Shown: positions 53,893 to 62,941 of the stretch, one piece after another
Position numbering within the stretch: the first letter of the stretch is position 1
Layout: each line of letters starts with the position of its first letter
Assembly: GCF_024703995.1 (NCBI RefSeq)
Contig: NZ_JAMXQV010000020.1
Coordinates: 124,001-188,000 of the forward strand
Direction of reading: 5' to 3'
DNA length: 64,000 bases
From: Amycolatopsis iheyensis
Lineage (GTDB): Bacteria; Actinomycetota; Actinomycetes; Mycobacteriales; Pseudonocardiaceae
Translations under genes and position numbers: made by a program
Notes under the pieces: generated by a model
What the model was told of the DNA's origin: nothing
Database searches by the model: none
The model's input: only the letters and a program-made list of their open reading frames with translations

Positions 53893-55305
53893 ATGGACGA
53901 GCTGACCGCCGGGGTGGTCGTAGCGGGCGCGGGGCCGACCGGGCTGATGCTGGCGAACGAGCTGGCGCTGGCCGGGGTGGCCGTGGTCGTGCTGGAGCGG
54001 CTGCCGGTCCGGACCGGGTTGTCTAAGGCGCTGAACCTGCAGCCGCGGACGGCGGAGGTGCTGGACCTGCGGGGGCTGCTGGGCCGGGCGGAGGAGCGGT
54101 CGTTCGCGACCGTCGCGGACGGGCACTTTTCGGTGATCCCGGTCGGCTACGCGGGCTGGGACACGCGGCACCCGTACCAGGTCGGCATCCCGCAGGCCCA
54201 GGTCGAGGCGGCACTGGAGGAGCGGCTGGCCGAGCAGGGCGTGAAGGTGCTCCGCGGCCACGAGCTCACCGGTTTCGAGCAGGACGCCGACGGCGTCACG
54301 GTCACGGCCGGCGACCTCCGGGTGCGCGCGGCGTACCTGGTGGGCTGCGACGGCGGCCGCAGCGCGGTGCGCAAGGCGCTGGGACTGCCGTTCGAAGGCA
54401 TCGAGGGCCGCGGCCACGGCGTCTCGGCGGACGTCCGGTTCAGCACGACGCCGCCGGGCGCGCCGACGGAGTGGCGCTCGATGGGCAACATGGTGACGTC
54501 GTTGCGCCCGGGCAAGTTCATCGGCCTGATCCCGCTGGGCGAGCCGAACCTGTACCGCCTGAGCTACGGCGACCGGCTGAACCGCCCGGACGACCTGCGC
54601 GCCGAGGTGCCGGAGGCGGAAGTCCGCGCGGCGGTCCGCGAACGCTTCGGCGACGAGGTGGAGATCGAGGAGATCCGCTGGGTGTCCCGGTTCTCGGACG
54701 ACAGCCGCCTGGCGGCGACGTACCGGGTGGGCCGGGTGTTCCTGGCCGGCGACGCGGCGCACATCCACTTCCCCGCCGGCGGCCAGGGGCTGAACCTGGG
54801 GGTCCAGGACGCGATGAATCTGGGCTGGAAGCTGGCGGCGGATCTGACCGGCCGCGCCCCGGCGGGGCTGCTGGATTCGTACGAGACGGAGCGTCGCGCG
54901 GTGGCGGAAGGCGTGCTGCAGAACGTGGCGGCCCAGAACGCCCTGATCCCCCTGACCCCGGACCAGCTGGCGCTGCGCGGCCTGTTCCGGGAGCTGACGG
55001 CCATCCCGGAGGTCCAGCGGAAGCTGTCGGGCATGGTCTCGGGCTTGGCGATCCACTACGGACCGGACGACGGCGTCGAAGGTGCCCGCCTCCCGGACTT
55101 CCCACTGGACACCGGCTTCGCGAGCGACTTGTTCCACAGTGGAAAGTTCGTCCTGCTGACGAAAACCCCGGCGTTCGCACCACATCCGGAGGTAGTCGTA
55201 GCCGAGGTACCGGAACTCCCCTGGCCGGACGTGACGCGCGTGCTGGTCCGCCCGGACGGTTACGTGGCATCGACCACGGGATCCACGGACGGCTGGCTCA
55301 AGTAA
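53893..55305 (+). CDS. FAD-dependent monooxygenase, rifampicin/aromatic hydroxylase group
   Basis: The 470-residue protein has the FAD motif VVVAGAGPTGLMLANELALAG at its start (quoted in part), the RGLLGRAEER segment, the DG motif LVGCDGGRSAVRKALG and GRVFLAGDAAHIHFPAGGQG near residue 280. A thioredoxin-like C-terminal domain of about 100 residues follows, as in the PgaE/MtmOIV/rifampicin-monooxygenase group. Its position opposite a TetR repressor suggests detoxification or modification of an aromatic compound. The substrate cannot be told from sequence. Confidence 0.87.
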   Translation: MDELTAGVVVAGAGPTGLMLANELALAGVAVVVLERLPVRTGLSKALNLQPRTAEVLDLRGLLGRAEERSFATVADGHFSVIPVGYAGWDTRHPYQVGIPQAQVEAALEERLAEQGVKVLRGHELTGFEQDADGVTVTAGDLRVRAAYLVGCDGGRSAVRKALGLPFEGIEGRGHGVSADVRFSTTPPGAPTEWRSMGNMVTSLRPGKFIGLIPLGEPNLYRLSYGDRLNRPDDLRAEVPEAEVRAAVRERFGDEVEIEEIRWVSRFSDDSRLAATYRVGRVFLAGDAAHIHFPAGGQGLNLGVQDAMNLGWKLAADLTGRAPAGLLDSYETERRAVAEGVLQNVAAQNALIPLTPDQLALRGLFRELTAIPEVQRKLSGMVSGLAIHYGPDDGVEGARLPDFPLDTGFASDLFHSGKFVLLTKTPAFAPHPEVVVAEVPELPWPDVTRVLVRPDGYVASTTGSTDGWLK

Positions 55306-55320
55306 CCCCGACCACCCGCA

Positions 55321-55374
55321 GGGGGTCCAGGGCGGCGAAGCCCCCTGGCGGGGGTCTGGGGGTTCGACCCCCAG
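55321..55374. repeat. T-arm-like dispersed element, copy 2
   Basis: GGGGGTCCAGGG, a short GGCGAAGCCCC hairpin and the terminal CTGGGGGTTCGACCCCCAG are shared almost base for base with 42646-42699. It lies beyond the terminator of the second initiator tRNA, as copy 1 lies beyond that of ssrA, in the same relative orientation. Confidence 0.75.
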
Positions 55375-55383
55375 GGGAAATGC

Positions 55384-55428
55384 GAAAGAGGGCCGCGTTC
55401 GCGCTTTCCGCGAACACAGCCCTCTTTC
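55384..55428. terminator. Terminator hairpin between tRNA copy 2 and the monooxygenase gene
   Basis: A long stem with small internal mismatches (GAAAGAGGGC with GCCCTCTTTC, and GTTCGCG with CGCGAAC) lies between the convergent tRNA and monooxygenase genes and can serve both. Confidence 0.8.
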
Positions 55429-55434
55429 CCTCTG

Positions 55435-55508
55435 TAGCGGGGACAGGATTTGAACCTGCGACCTCTGGGTTATGAGCCCAGCGAGCTACCGAGCTGCTCC
55501 ACCCCGCG
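55435..55508 (-). tRNA. tRNA-fMet (CAT), initiator, copy 2, CCA not encoded
   Basis: The 74-base body is identical to the first copy, including the CTCATAA anticodon loop with three flanking G-C pairs. Unlike copy 1, the DNA after base 73 reads CAG, so CCA must be added by enzyme. Confidence 0.95.
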
Positions 55509-55575
55509 TCGTGGCACCTACTCTACGCCCTCGTTTCCAGGGGGTGCAAAGCAGGTGCCCCGTACGTAACCGACG

Positions 55576-58500
55576 TCACCCACCAGGCTGGCTGCTGGGC
55601 GGCGGAGTGCTCGTCCCCGGCGCCGCCGTCTTGGCCGCTTCGTACGCCTTCGCCGCCGCGTCCAGCGCCGCGAGCGCGTTGCCCTGGTCGGTGAAGTTCC
55701 CCGACTGCTGCGCGGCCTTCAGCTTGGCGATCGCCGACTGGATGTCCTGGACCGCCTTGTCGAGCGCCGCGTTGCCACCGCTGTTGTTCGGCGGCGGTGT
55801 CGTGGTCGGGTTCGTCGAGCTGGCCGGTGGTGTCGTCGTCGGCTGCCCGGCTTGCGGTGGCGTGGTCGTGGCCTCGCCGGTGCCGGGTCCGAAGATCTGG
55901 TCGAGGGCTTCCTGCAGCGTCGCGCCGTAGCCGACCTTCGTCCCGTAGGAGACGAGGACGCGGGCCAGCTGCGGATAGCTGTTCTGGTTGCGCTGCCGGA
56001 TGTAAACGGGTTCGACGTAGAGGAAGCCGTCGGCGACCGGGAGGGTGATCAGGTTGCCATAGATAGGGATGACTTGCGGATTGTTGAAGAGAGTTCGGTC
56101 CTGGGCGACCCGGACGTCGCTCTGGAACCGGTTCTGGACCTGGACCGGGCCCTCGACCTGCGTGGCTCCGGTGGCTGCGCTGGGTAGCTGGAGAACGCGG
56201 ATCTTGCCGTAGTCGACCGGGTCGGAGGAGACCGACATCCAGGATGCGAGGTATTGACGCTGGAGGCCGGTGAGGGAGCTGGTCAGCTGGAAAGTCGGCT
56301 GGTTCTGGCCCGGTGCGTCGGCGAGCACATAGTAACCGGGCTGGTTCGCAGCGCCGGCCGCGGCCGGGTTGGAGCCGCCTTCGGCAGTCGGGTCCTGCGG
56401 GACGCTCCAGAACGCCTGCTGCGAGTAGAACTCCTGCGGGTTGCTGACGTGGTAGCGCGACAGCAGCTCACGCTGGATCTTGAAGAGGTCCTCGGGGTAG
56501 CGGAAGTGCGACCGCAGGTCCGGGGAGATCTCGGAACTCGGCTTCACGAGCCCGGGGAAGACCTTCTCCCAGGCGTTGAGGACCGGTTCCTTGTCGTCGA
56601 TCGAGTACAGCGTCACGGTGCCGTTGAAGGCGTCGACGGTGGCCTTGACCGAGTTGCGGATGTAGTTGATCGAGCTGTTGGCCTGGCGGGCGACGCCGTT
56701 GAGCGAGTCGTTGGTGGCCGCGCCGAGCTGCGTCTGCTGCGAGTACGGGAAGTTGTTGATCGTGGTGTAGCCGTCGATGATCCACTGGATCTTGCCGTCG
56801 ACGACCGCGGGGTACGGGTCGCCGTCGAGGGTCAGCCACGGCGCGACCTTGCTGACGCGATCGCGCGGGTCGCGGTTGTACATGATCTTCGAGTTGTCGC
56901 CGATGGCGTCGGAGAACAGGATGTTCCGTTCGCCGTACTCGGCCGCGAAGGCCAGGCGGTTGAACCAGTTGTCGACCGAGACACCGCCGCTGCCCTTGTA
57001 GGTGTAACCGTGGTCCGTGGCAGTGTCGTACTCGCCGGGCGCGTTGCCGGAGGTGCCGCCCACGATGGCGTAGTCGGAGTCCGCGGCGGAAAGCTCGCCG
57101 TAGTAGATGCGTGGTTCCTTGACCTCGATGCCCGGTTGGTTGGGGCCGGGCGAGCCGGCACCGGCCGGGTTCTGGGTGTCGCTCGTGGTGGCGATCGGGT
57201 AGCCGCCGTCGGAAGTGGCATCCTTCACCGCACGGTCGATCGTGTTGGCCGGCGCGGCGACGAAGCCGTTGCCGTGCGTGTAGACGAGGTGCTTGTTGAT
57301 CCAGCTGGTCTGGTTTCCGGTGAGGCCCTCGGTCTTGATCTCCTTGGCGGCGACGATGTAGTCCTGCGTCACCCCGCCGACGGTGTAGCGGTCGATGTCG
57401 AGCTTGGCCGGGAAGCCGTAGAAGTTCTCCCGCCCGACGCGCTGGGTGAAGGTGTCGGACAGGACGTTCGGGTCGAGCAGCCGGATGTTCGACATCGTCC
57501 CGGTTTCGGCCTTGAGCTGGTCCGGGGTCGCTTCGGCTTTGCCCGTGTAGGGCTGGTACGTGACGTCGGTGAGGCCGAACGCCTTGCGGGTGGCGTCCAT
57601 GTTGCGCTGGATCGACGTCGCTTCCTTCTCGTTCGCGTTCGGCTTGACCGAGAACTGGTCGAGGATGGCCGGCCAGGCGACGCCGACCAGGATGCTCGAC
57701 AGGATCAGCAGCACCAGCGCGATCGCCGGCAGCTGCAGGTTGCGCAGGAAGGCTCCGGCGAAGAAGGCGACCGCGCAGATCACCGAAATGCACAGCAGGA
57801 TGAGCTTGGCCGGCAGGACCGCGTTCAAGTCGGTGTAGGTCGCGCCGACGAACAGCGGCATGCCCCGGTCGGACAACAGCAGGTTGTACCGGTCGAAGAA
57901 GTACTCGGCCGCCTTCAGCAGCACGAAGAGGCCGACGGTGATGGCGAGCTGCGCGCGGGTGGGGCCGGCCAGCTGGCCGCCCTTGCCGGCCAGCCGGATG
58001 CCGCCGAAGACGTAGTGCGCGATCAGCGCGCCGAAGAAGGAGATGACGACCGTGATGAACAGCCAGCCGAGCAGCCAGTTGAAGAACGGCAGGTCGAAGG
58101 CGTAGAAGCCGACGTCGTTGCCGAACTCGGGGTCGGTCTGGCCGAACGTGGTGCCGTTCAGGAACAACTGCACGACCTGCCAGTCGCCCTGGGCGGACAG
58201 ACCGGCGATGAACCCGGTGAGCACCGGGATGCCGATGCCGAACAGGCGGATGCGCGCGACGATCGCCGAGCGGTAGCGCGCCAGCGGGTCGTCGGCGCCG
58301 GAGATCGGCACGAACACCGGACGCGTCCGGTAGGCGATCATCAGGCTCACCGCGAGCGCCCCGCCGACCAGCAGCCCGACGGCGAAGAACAGGATCACCC
58401 GGGTCACCACCTGGGTGGTGAACACCGACCGCGCCCCGACCTCCCCGAACCAGAGCCAGTCGACGTACGTGTCGAGCAAGCGGGCTCCGAGCAGGAGCGC

Positions 58501-58584
58501 CAGCACGATCACCGCGGCGATGATGAGGAGGATCCGGCTCCGCCGGGACAGCTTCGGCAGGCTCACCGGGGGCCGACTCGCCAC
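55576..58584 (-). CDS. UPF0182-family large membrane protein
   Basis: The 1002-residue protein starts at GTG 58582-58584 (MASRPPVSLPKLSRRSRILL). Seven membrane helices lie within residues 15-310, then a large extracytoplasmic domain of about 580 residues, and a C-terminal Pro/Thr/Ala-rich tail (from about 900) ending in a short helical segment. The whole matches the UPF0182 family (Rv3193c in M. tuberculosis). Its function is unknown; size and topology suggest an envelope role. It is divergent from the PPA1309-family gene. Confidence 0.93.
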   Translation of the reverse strand: MASRPPVSLPKLSRRSRILLIIAAVIVLALLLGARLLDTYVDWLWFGEVGARSVFTTQVVTRVILFFAVGLLVGGALAVSLMIAYRTRPVFVPISGADDPLARYRSAIVARIRLFGIGIPVLTGFIAGLSAQGDWQVVQLFLNGTTFGQTDPEFGNDVGFYAFDLPFFNWLLGWLFITVVISFFGALIAHYVFGGIRLAGKGGQLAGPTRAQLAITVGLFVLLKAAEYFFDRYNLLLSDRGMPLFVGATYTDLNAVLPAKLILLCISVICAVAFFAGAFLRNLQLPAIALVLLILSSILVGVAWPAILDQFSVKPNANEKEATSIQRNMDATRKAFGLTDVTYQPYTGKAEATPDQLKAETGTMSNIRLLDPNVLSDTFTQRVGRENFYGFPAKLDIDRYTVGGVTQDYIVAAKEIKTEGLTGNQTSWINKHLVYTHGNGFVAAPANTIDRAVKDATSDGGYPIATTSDTQNPAGAGSPGPNQPGIEVKEPRIYYGELSAADSDYAIVGGTSGNAPGEYDTATDHGYTYKGSGGVSVDNWFNRLAFAAEYGERNILFSDAIGDNSKIMYNRDPRDRVSKVAPWLTLDGDPYPAVVDGKIQWIIDGYTTINNFPYSQQTQLGAATNDSLNGVARQANSSINYIRNSVKATVDAFNGTVTLYSIDDKEPVLNAWEKVFPGLVKPSSEISPDLRSHFRYPEDLFKIQRELLSRYHVSNPQEFYSQQAFWSVPQDPTAEGGSNPAAAGAANQPGYYVLADAPGQNQPTFQLTSSLTGLQRQYLASWMSVSSDPVDYGKIRVLQLPSAATGATQVEGPVQVQNRFQSDVRVAQDRTLFNNPQVIPIYGNLITLPVADGFLYVEPVYIRQRNQNSYPQLARVLVSYGTKVGYGATLQEALDQIFGPGTGEATTTPPQAGQPTTTPPASSTNPTTTPPPNNSGGNAALDKAVQDIQSAIAKLKAAQQSGNFTDQGNALAALDAAAKAYEAAKTAAPGTSTPPPSSQPGG

Positions 58585-58808
58585 GGCGCACGCTCCTGTC
58601 TTCGTCAACACTCGAACAGGGGCGCACGCGCCCCCTGATTCCCTAACTCTACGGATGCCGCCGGAAGTTCCCGGGACCCGCCCAAACCGGACTCGCGGCG
58701 TGGCCGGCTTGTTCGGCCGTCGGCCGCCCCGTGGCTTCGACGCGGACCCGCGACCGGCGGCCGGGGCGCGGCGGCCTGGCCGGAACAAGGCTCTGCCACC
58801 ATGTGCGC

Positions 58809-59351
58809 ATGGAACCGCAGCAGGCCGGCGTGGCCGCTCTCGCCCGCGAGATCGAGGAGTTCATGGCCGCGGGTGGCTGGGACCAGCCGCCGCAGCTGTT
58901 CGCGCTGGTGCCGACGGCGGCGCTGCTCGACGAGCAGCCGGAGCTGGCCGGGCAGCTCGACCGGGCCAACCCGCTGACACCGGTGGCCCAGGAAGCACTG
59001 CCCGAAGGCGACCTCGCCGAGGCGCTCGGCCGGATCGCCTGGCCCGACCTGGTGATCGGCTGCGCGCTGGCCCAGGAGATCATCGTGCTCCCGCCGGGGT
59101 CGGAGTCCGAGCTGCCGGACGTCACCGAGGCCGACGCCGACAGCCTGCGCCGCGCGGCCGCCGACCACCCGCAGCGCACCGAGGCCCGCCTGGTGGCCGC
59201 GGTCCTGCGCGACGGCGAAGGCGCGTGCGTGATGCGGCTGCGCGGGATCGGCACGCCCGAGGGCACCGACGAAGCGGTCGACGAGGTCGTGGAAAGCCCC
59301 GACCTCGCCCCGAACCTCATCGAAGCGCTCAAGGCCACGCTGCTCCCCTAG
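58809..59351 (+). CDS. PPA1309-family protein
   Basis: The 180-residue acidic soluble protein begins MEPQQAGVAALAREIEEFM. The segment FALVPTAALLDEQPELAGQL and the central RIAWPDLVIGCALAQEIIVLPPG (quoted in part) are family-specific. Its role is unknown; it occurs across actinobacteria next to the UPF0182 and protease genes. The stop abuts the stop of the convergent protease gene. Confidence 0.85.
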   Translation: MEPQQAGVAALAREIEEFMAAGGWDQPPQLFALVPTAALLDEQPELAGQLDRANPLTPVAQEALPEGDLAEALGRIAWPDLVIGCALAQEIIVLPPGSESELPDVTEADADSLRRAAADHPQRTEARLVAAVLRDGEGACVMRLRGIGTPEGTDEAVDEVVESPDLAPNLIEALKATLLP

Positions 59352-60458
59352 TCAGCAGGCCGTCGTCGGCCGGCCGGCCTTGAGGTTGGCCAGCTGCGTG
59401 AGCGCGTCGTCCAGTGTGGACACCTTGATGAGGTTGAGCCCGGCCGGCGCGGTGGTCTTGGCCTCGGCGCAGTTGTGCTCGGGCACCAGGAAGTCGGTGG
59501 CGCCGGCCTCGCGCGCGCCGACGACCTTGAACGAGATCCCGCCGATCGGGTCGACCTCGCCGGTCTCGGTGATCTCGCCGGTGCCGGCGATGTGCCGCCC
59601 GCCCGCGAGGTCGTCGCCCTTGAGCCGGTCGATGATGGCCAGGGTGAACATCAGCCCGGCCGACGGGCCGCCGACGTCCTGCAGCGAGATGTTGACGTTG
59701 AAGGGCGCTTCGGCGCGGTCGGTCGCGGTGAGGCCGATGAAGCCCTCCTTGCGGTCCGGGCGCGAAGCGAGTGTCAGCGGCACGGTCCGCTCGGGCTGGC
59801 CGTCGGACTGGAAGGTGATCTGCACGGTCTGGCCGGGCAAGGTGCCGGCCAGCGCGGCCCGCACGTCGGCGGCCTCGGCGATCTTCTTGCCGTTGACGGT
59901 GATCAGCTTGTCGCCCGGAGACAGGACGTGGTCGGCCGGGCTGCCGGAGACGATCTGCTTCGCCAGCACCTTGACCGGGTAGCCGAGCTTGCGCAGCGCG
60001 GCGACCTGCGCGTTCGACTGCGAGTCCTGCAGCTGCTGGATGTTCTCCTGCTTGACCTGCTCGTTGGTCTCGCCCGGCTTGAAGTACTCCTCGCGCGGCG
60101 CGAGCGCGTAGCGGCCACTGGCCCAGAACCCGAGCCCCTGGAAGAGGGTGACGCCGTCGTGCAGCGACACGGTCGTCATGCGCAGCTCGCCGGTGGTCGG
60201 GTAGGTCTGGTGACCGGAGACCTGGATGACCGGGTTGCCCGCGGCGTCGCGACCCAGCGTGTCGTAGGTGGGGCCGGGGCTGATCGCCACGAACGGCACC
60301 GGCACGACCGAGCCGAGCACCACGAACACGAGGAACAGCGTGCCGCTGACCACCAGCGTCCAGCCTCGGCGGGTCATCCGCCGGGCTTCGCCGGCCGGCT
60401 CGGCGGCCGGGTCCGGGCTGCTCTTCGCGGGCGCGGTCTGCTCGGAGGACTTGGTCAC
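59352..60458 (-). CDS. Membrane PDZ / Lon-type serine protease (YlbL-like)
   Basis: The 368-residue protein starts at GTG 60456-60458. One membrane helix (about 30-53) anchors it with the bulk outside. A PDZ domain (about 155-235) contains VSGSPADHVLSPGDKLITVNG cut in part, followed by a Lon-protease domain with the catalytic serine in VGGPSAGLMFTLA and the lysine in GGISFKVVGAREAG. The family is annotated as membrane-anchored regulatory proteases. The neighbours match the Rv3193c-Rv3196 block. Confidence 0.92.
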   Translation of the reverse strand: MTKSSEQTAPAKSSPDPAAEPAGEARRMTRRGWTLVVSGTLFLVFVVLGSVVPVPFVAISPGPTYDTLGRDAAGNPVIQVSGHQTYPTTGELRMTTVSLHDGVTLFQGLGFWASGRYALAPREEYFKPGETNEQVKQENIQQLQDSQSNAQVAALRKLGYPVKVLAKQIVSGSPADHVLSPGDKLITVNGKKIAEAADVRAALAGTLPGQTVQITFQSDGQPERTVPLTLASRPDRKEGFIGLTATDRAEAPFNVNISLQDVGGPSAGLMFTLAIIDRLKGDDLAGGRHIAGTGEITETGEVDPIGGISFKVVGAREAGATDFLVPEHNCAEAKTTAPAGLNLIKVSTLDDALTQLANLKAGRPTTAC

Positions 60459-60549
60459 GACCGACAGCGTACGGTGACCGCGTTCGCTTCTCGGTGAAGG
60501 CCACGCACATGACGGGCTGGAGCCTTCCCGACCCGCGTACGGTGGACAC

Positions 60550-61926
60550 ATGAGCAAACCCCCGTTCGGCTTCGGACCTCCCGATCCCGACAAACGAGGT
60601 GAGAACGACCCCTCGGAGGGCGGGCAGCAGTCCGGCGCCGAGGCCTTCAACCAGCTCGGGCAGATGCTGAGCCAGCTGGGCCAGATGCTCAGCCAGGCCG
60701 GCACTTCCAGCGGGCCGGTGAACTACGACCTCGCCAAGCAGATCGCCCTGCAGACCCTGGGCAGCGCCGGCAACACCGGCGAGAGCCGCCTCGGCTTCTC
60801 CGGTGGTGACGACTCGAACGCCGCGGTGCGCGACGCCGCCCACCTCGCGGAGATGTGGCTCGACCCGGCGACGTTCCTGCCCGCGGGCGCGACGTCGACG
60901 GTGGCCTGGTCGCCGCGCACCTGGGTGGAGAAGACCCTGCCGACGTGGCAGCGGCTGTGCGACCCGGTGGCCCAGCAGATTTCGGGTGCCTGGATGCAGG
61001 CGCTGCCCGCGGAGGCCAAGGAAGCCGCCGGCCCGCTGCTGCAGATGATGGGGCAGATGGGCGGCATGGCGTTCGGCTCCCAGCTCGGCAACGCGCTGGC
61101 GCAGCTGGCCTCGGAGATGCTGACGTCGTCCGAGATCGGCCTGCCGCTGGCCCCAGCCGGCACGTCCGCGCTGCTGCCGGCGAACATCGAGAAGTTCGCC
61201 GACGGCCTGGAGCTGCCGAACAGCGAGATCCTCGTGTTCCTGGCCGCGCGCGAGGCCGCGCACCAGCGCCTGTTCACGCACGTGCCGTGGCTGCGTCAGC
61301 GGCTGCTGGCGACGGTCGAGGAGTTCGCCCACGGCATCACGGTCGACACGTCGGCGCTGGAGTCCCTGGCCGGCCGCATCGACCCGGCGAACCCGGCGAG
61401 CATCGAAGAGGCCATGTCCTCGGGCCTGCTCGAGCCCCAGACGACGGACGAGCAGAAGGCGGCGCTCCGGCGTCTCGAGACGCTGCTCGCCCTGGTCGAG
61501 GGCTGGGTCGACGTGGTGGTGGCCGAAGCGGTGAGCGACCGCCTCCCGGGCGCGGACGCGCTGCGCGAGACCCTGCGCCGCCGCCGCGCGACGGGCGGCC
61601 CGGCCGAGCAGACGTTCGCCACGCTGGTCGGCCTGGAGCTGCGCCCCCGCCGGATGAGGGACGCGTCGAACCTCTGGAAGCTGGTGGGCGACCGCCACGG
61701 GATCGAGAAGCGCGACGCCCTGTGGTCCCACCCGGACCTGATGCCGACGGCGGAGGACCTGGACGAGCCGATCGACTTCGCGGACCGAGTGGGCTCGGCG
61801 GGCTCGATCGACGACCTGGACCCGATCGCGGAGCTGGAGCGCACGTCGCAGTCGGAAAGCTCGAAGCTCGACGAGAAGGCCAAGGAGAACCCGCAGGACC
61901 CGGAAGAGGGCGAAAGCCCCAGCTGA
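60550..61926 (+). CDS. DUF2342 zinc-dependent metalloprotease-like protein
   Basis: The 458-residue soluble protein has a Gly/Gln-rich N-terminus with two GQMLSQLGQMLSQ units (residues 37-49), the MWLDPATFLP motif, and the helix FLAAREAAHQRLFTHVPWL with possible metal-binding residues, followed by VEGWVDVVVAEA. It corresponds to Rv3195. The family is called zinc-dependent metalloprotease or F420-biosynthesis-associated, but activity is not established. It is divergent from the YlbL-like gene, with 91 bases between starts. Confidence 0.9.
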   Translation: MSKPPFGFGPPDPDKRGENDPSEGGQQSGAEAFNQLGQMLSQLGQMLSQAGTSSGPVNYDLAKQIALQTLGSAGNTGESRLGFSGGDDSNAAVRDAAHLAEMWLDPATFLPAGATSTVAWSPRTWVEKTLPTWQRLCDPVAQQISGAWMQALPAEAKEAAGPLLQMMGQMGGMAFGSQLGNALAQLASEMLTSSEIGLPLAPAGTSALLPANIEKFADGLELPNSEILVFLAAREAAHQRLFTHVPWLRQRLLATVEEFAHGITVDTSALESLAGRIDPANPASIEEAMSSGLLEPQTTDEQKAALRRLETLLALVEGWVDVVVAEAVSDRLPGADALRETLRRRRATGGPAEQTFATLVGLELRPRRMRDASNLWKLVGDRHGIEKRDALWSHPDLMPTAEDLDEPIDFADRVGSAGSIDDLDPIAELERTSQSESSKLDEKAKENPQDPEEGESPS

Positions 61927-61940
61927 CCCGGCATCACGGC

Positions 61941-61972
61941 AACGGGCGCCTCGCACCAGCGAGGCGCCCGTT
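61941..61972 (+). terminator. Strong hairpin after the DUF2342 gene
   Basis: A perfect 14-bp stem (AACGGGCGCCTCGC with GCGAGGCGCCCGTT) and loop ACCA lie 15 bases beyond the stop. Confidence 0.9.
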
Positions 61973-61985
61973 CCCATATCCCCAC

Positions 61986-62220
61986 CGTGTCGACCTTCCA
62001 GACACACGTGTCGTCTCTCCAGACACACGAGCCGACCCTCCAGATACGCGAGCCGACCTTCCAAGCACGCGAGCCGACCCTCCAAGCACGCAAGCCGACC
62101 TCTAAATGCGCGAGCCGACCCCTCCAGCGCCCGACCCCTCCAGCGCCCGAGCCGTCCAGCGCCCGAGCAGTCCGCCCAGGCACGCGAGTCCTCCCTCCAG
62201 GCACTGGCGCCAACCTCCCG
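61986..62220. repeat. Degenerate 21-bp minisatellite
   Basis: About eleven tandem units follow the terminator. The best are CGAGCCGACCCTCCAGATACG, with variants CGAGCCGACCTTCCAAGCACG and CGAGCCGACCCTCCAAGCACG, each 21 bases; later units are 16-21 bases and end in CAGCGCC. The 21-base period keeps frames open on both strands and creates false ORFs. Nothing else is seen in the gap to the next gene. Confidence 0.8.
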
Positions 62221-62297
62221 GCACCCGCACCAAGCACCCCGCGAAACGCGACCGGGGCGGCCCGCCGCAGCGAACCACCCCGGTCACCATCACCCGC

Positions 62298-62873
62298 TCA
62301 GTCCTCGTCGGAAATCCCCCACCCGGCGGCGGCGGACAACCCCTCGAGGTACCCCATCGCCCGGTCGGTCTTCGGGTAGCGCCGCACCAGCGCCCAGAAC
62401 GCCGCGTCGTGCCCGGGCTCGCGCAGGTGCGCCAGCTCGTGCACCAGCACGTAGTCCAGCACCCACGGCGGGACCTTCCGCAGCCGGTCGCTGACCCGGA
62501 TGGTCGCGTCGACCGGCGTGCAGGACGCCCACCGCGTGCGCATCGGCGGCACCCAGCGGACGCTCGCCGGCGTCGCGGCGCCGTCCAGGTACTTGCCCGA
62601 CAGCAGCGCGCAGCGCGCCAGCAGGGCTTCGTCCGACGTCTTCGGTGACGCCGGCCGACGTGGTTCCGAGCGTTGCAGCTTGCGCTCCATCTCGGCGACC
62701 CAGTGTTTCTCCTCCGCCCTGGTCATCCGCGCGGGGATGAGCACGACCAGCGTGTCGTCCTTCCAGTACGCGGTGACCGTCCGGTGCCGACGCTGGCTGC
62801 GCCGCACTTCGACCTTGTGTCCGGGTGTGTCCGACGGGGGGTTCGTCTCCCCCCGGCCTCTCAGCGAGGGCAT
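62298..62873 (-). CDS. YgjP/M48-type metallopeptidase
   Basis: From ATG 62871-62873, the 191-residue protein ends in the metallopeptidase core: TRWASCTPVDATIRVS, then LDYVLVHELAHLREPGHDAAFW with the zinc motif HELAH and the third ligand region following. The N-terminal half has the basic VEVRRSQRRHRTVTAYWKDD seen in this DUF45/YgjP family. Function in actinobacteria is unknown; it accompanies the DUF2342 and ThiF-like genes. Confidence 0.88.
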   Translation of the reverse strand: MPSLRGRGETNPPSDTPGHKVEVRRSQRRHRTVTAYWKDDTLVVLIPARMTRAEEKHWVAEMERKLQRSEPRRPASPKTSDEALLARCALLSGKYLDGAATPASVRWVPPMRTRWASCTPVDATIRVSDRLRKVPPWVLDYVLVHELAHLREPGHDAAFWALVRRYPKTDRAMGYLEGLSAAAGWGISDED

Positions 62874-62941
62874 GTGTGCTTCGACCACCCGACAACGGTA
62901 AGGCCCGGCACCGACAACTCCGAGCGCCTTAAGGTCACAGA

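Noticed and set aside
53893..55305. Naming the gene as a rifampicin-resistance monooxygenase
   Set aside because: Group membership is visible but substrate-determining residues cannot be judged, and related enzymes work in biosynthesis.
61987..62379. Open frames in the minisatellite on both strands
   Set aside because: The 21-base period keeps frames open automatically; there is no ribosome site and the frames run into the peptidase gene.
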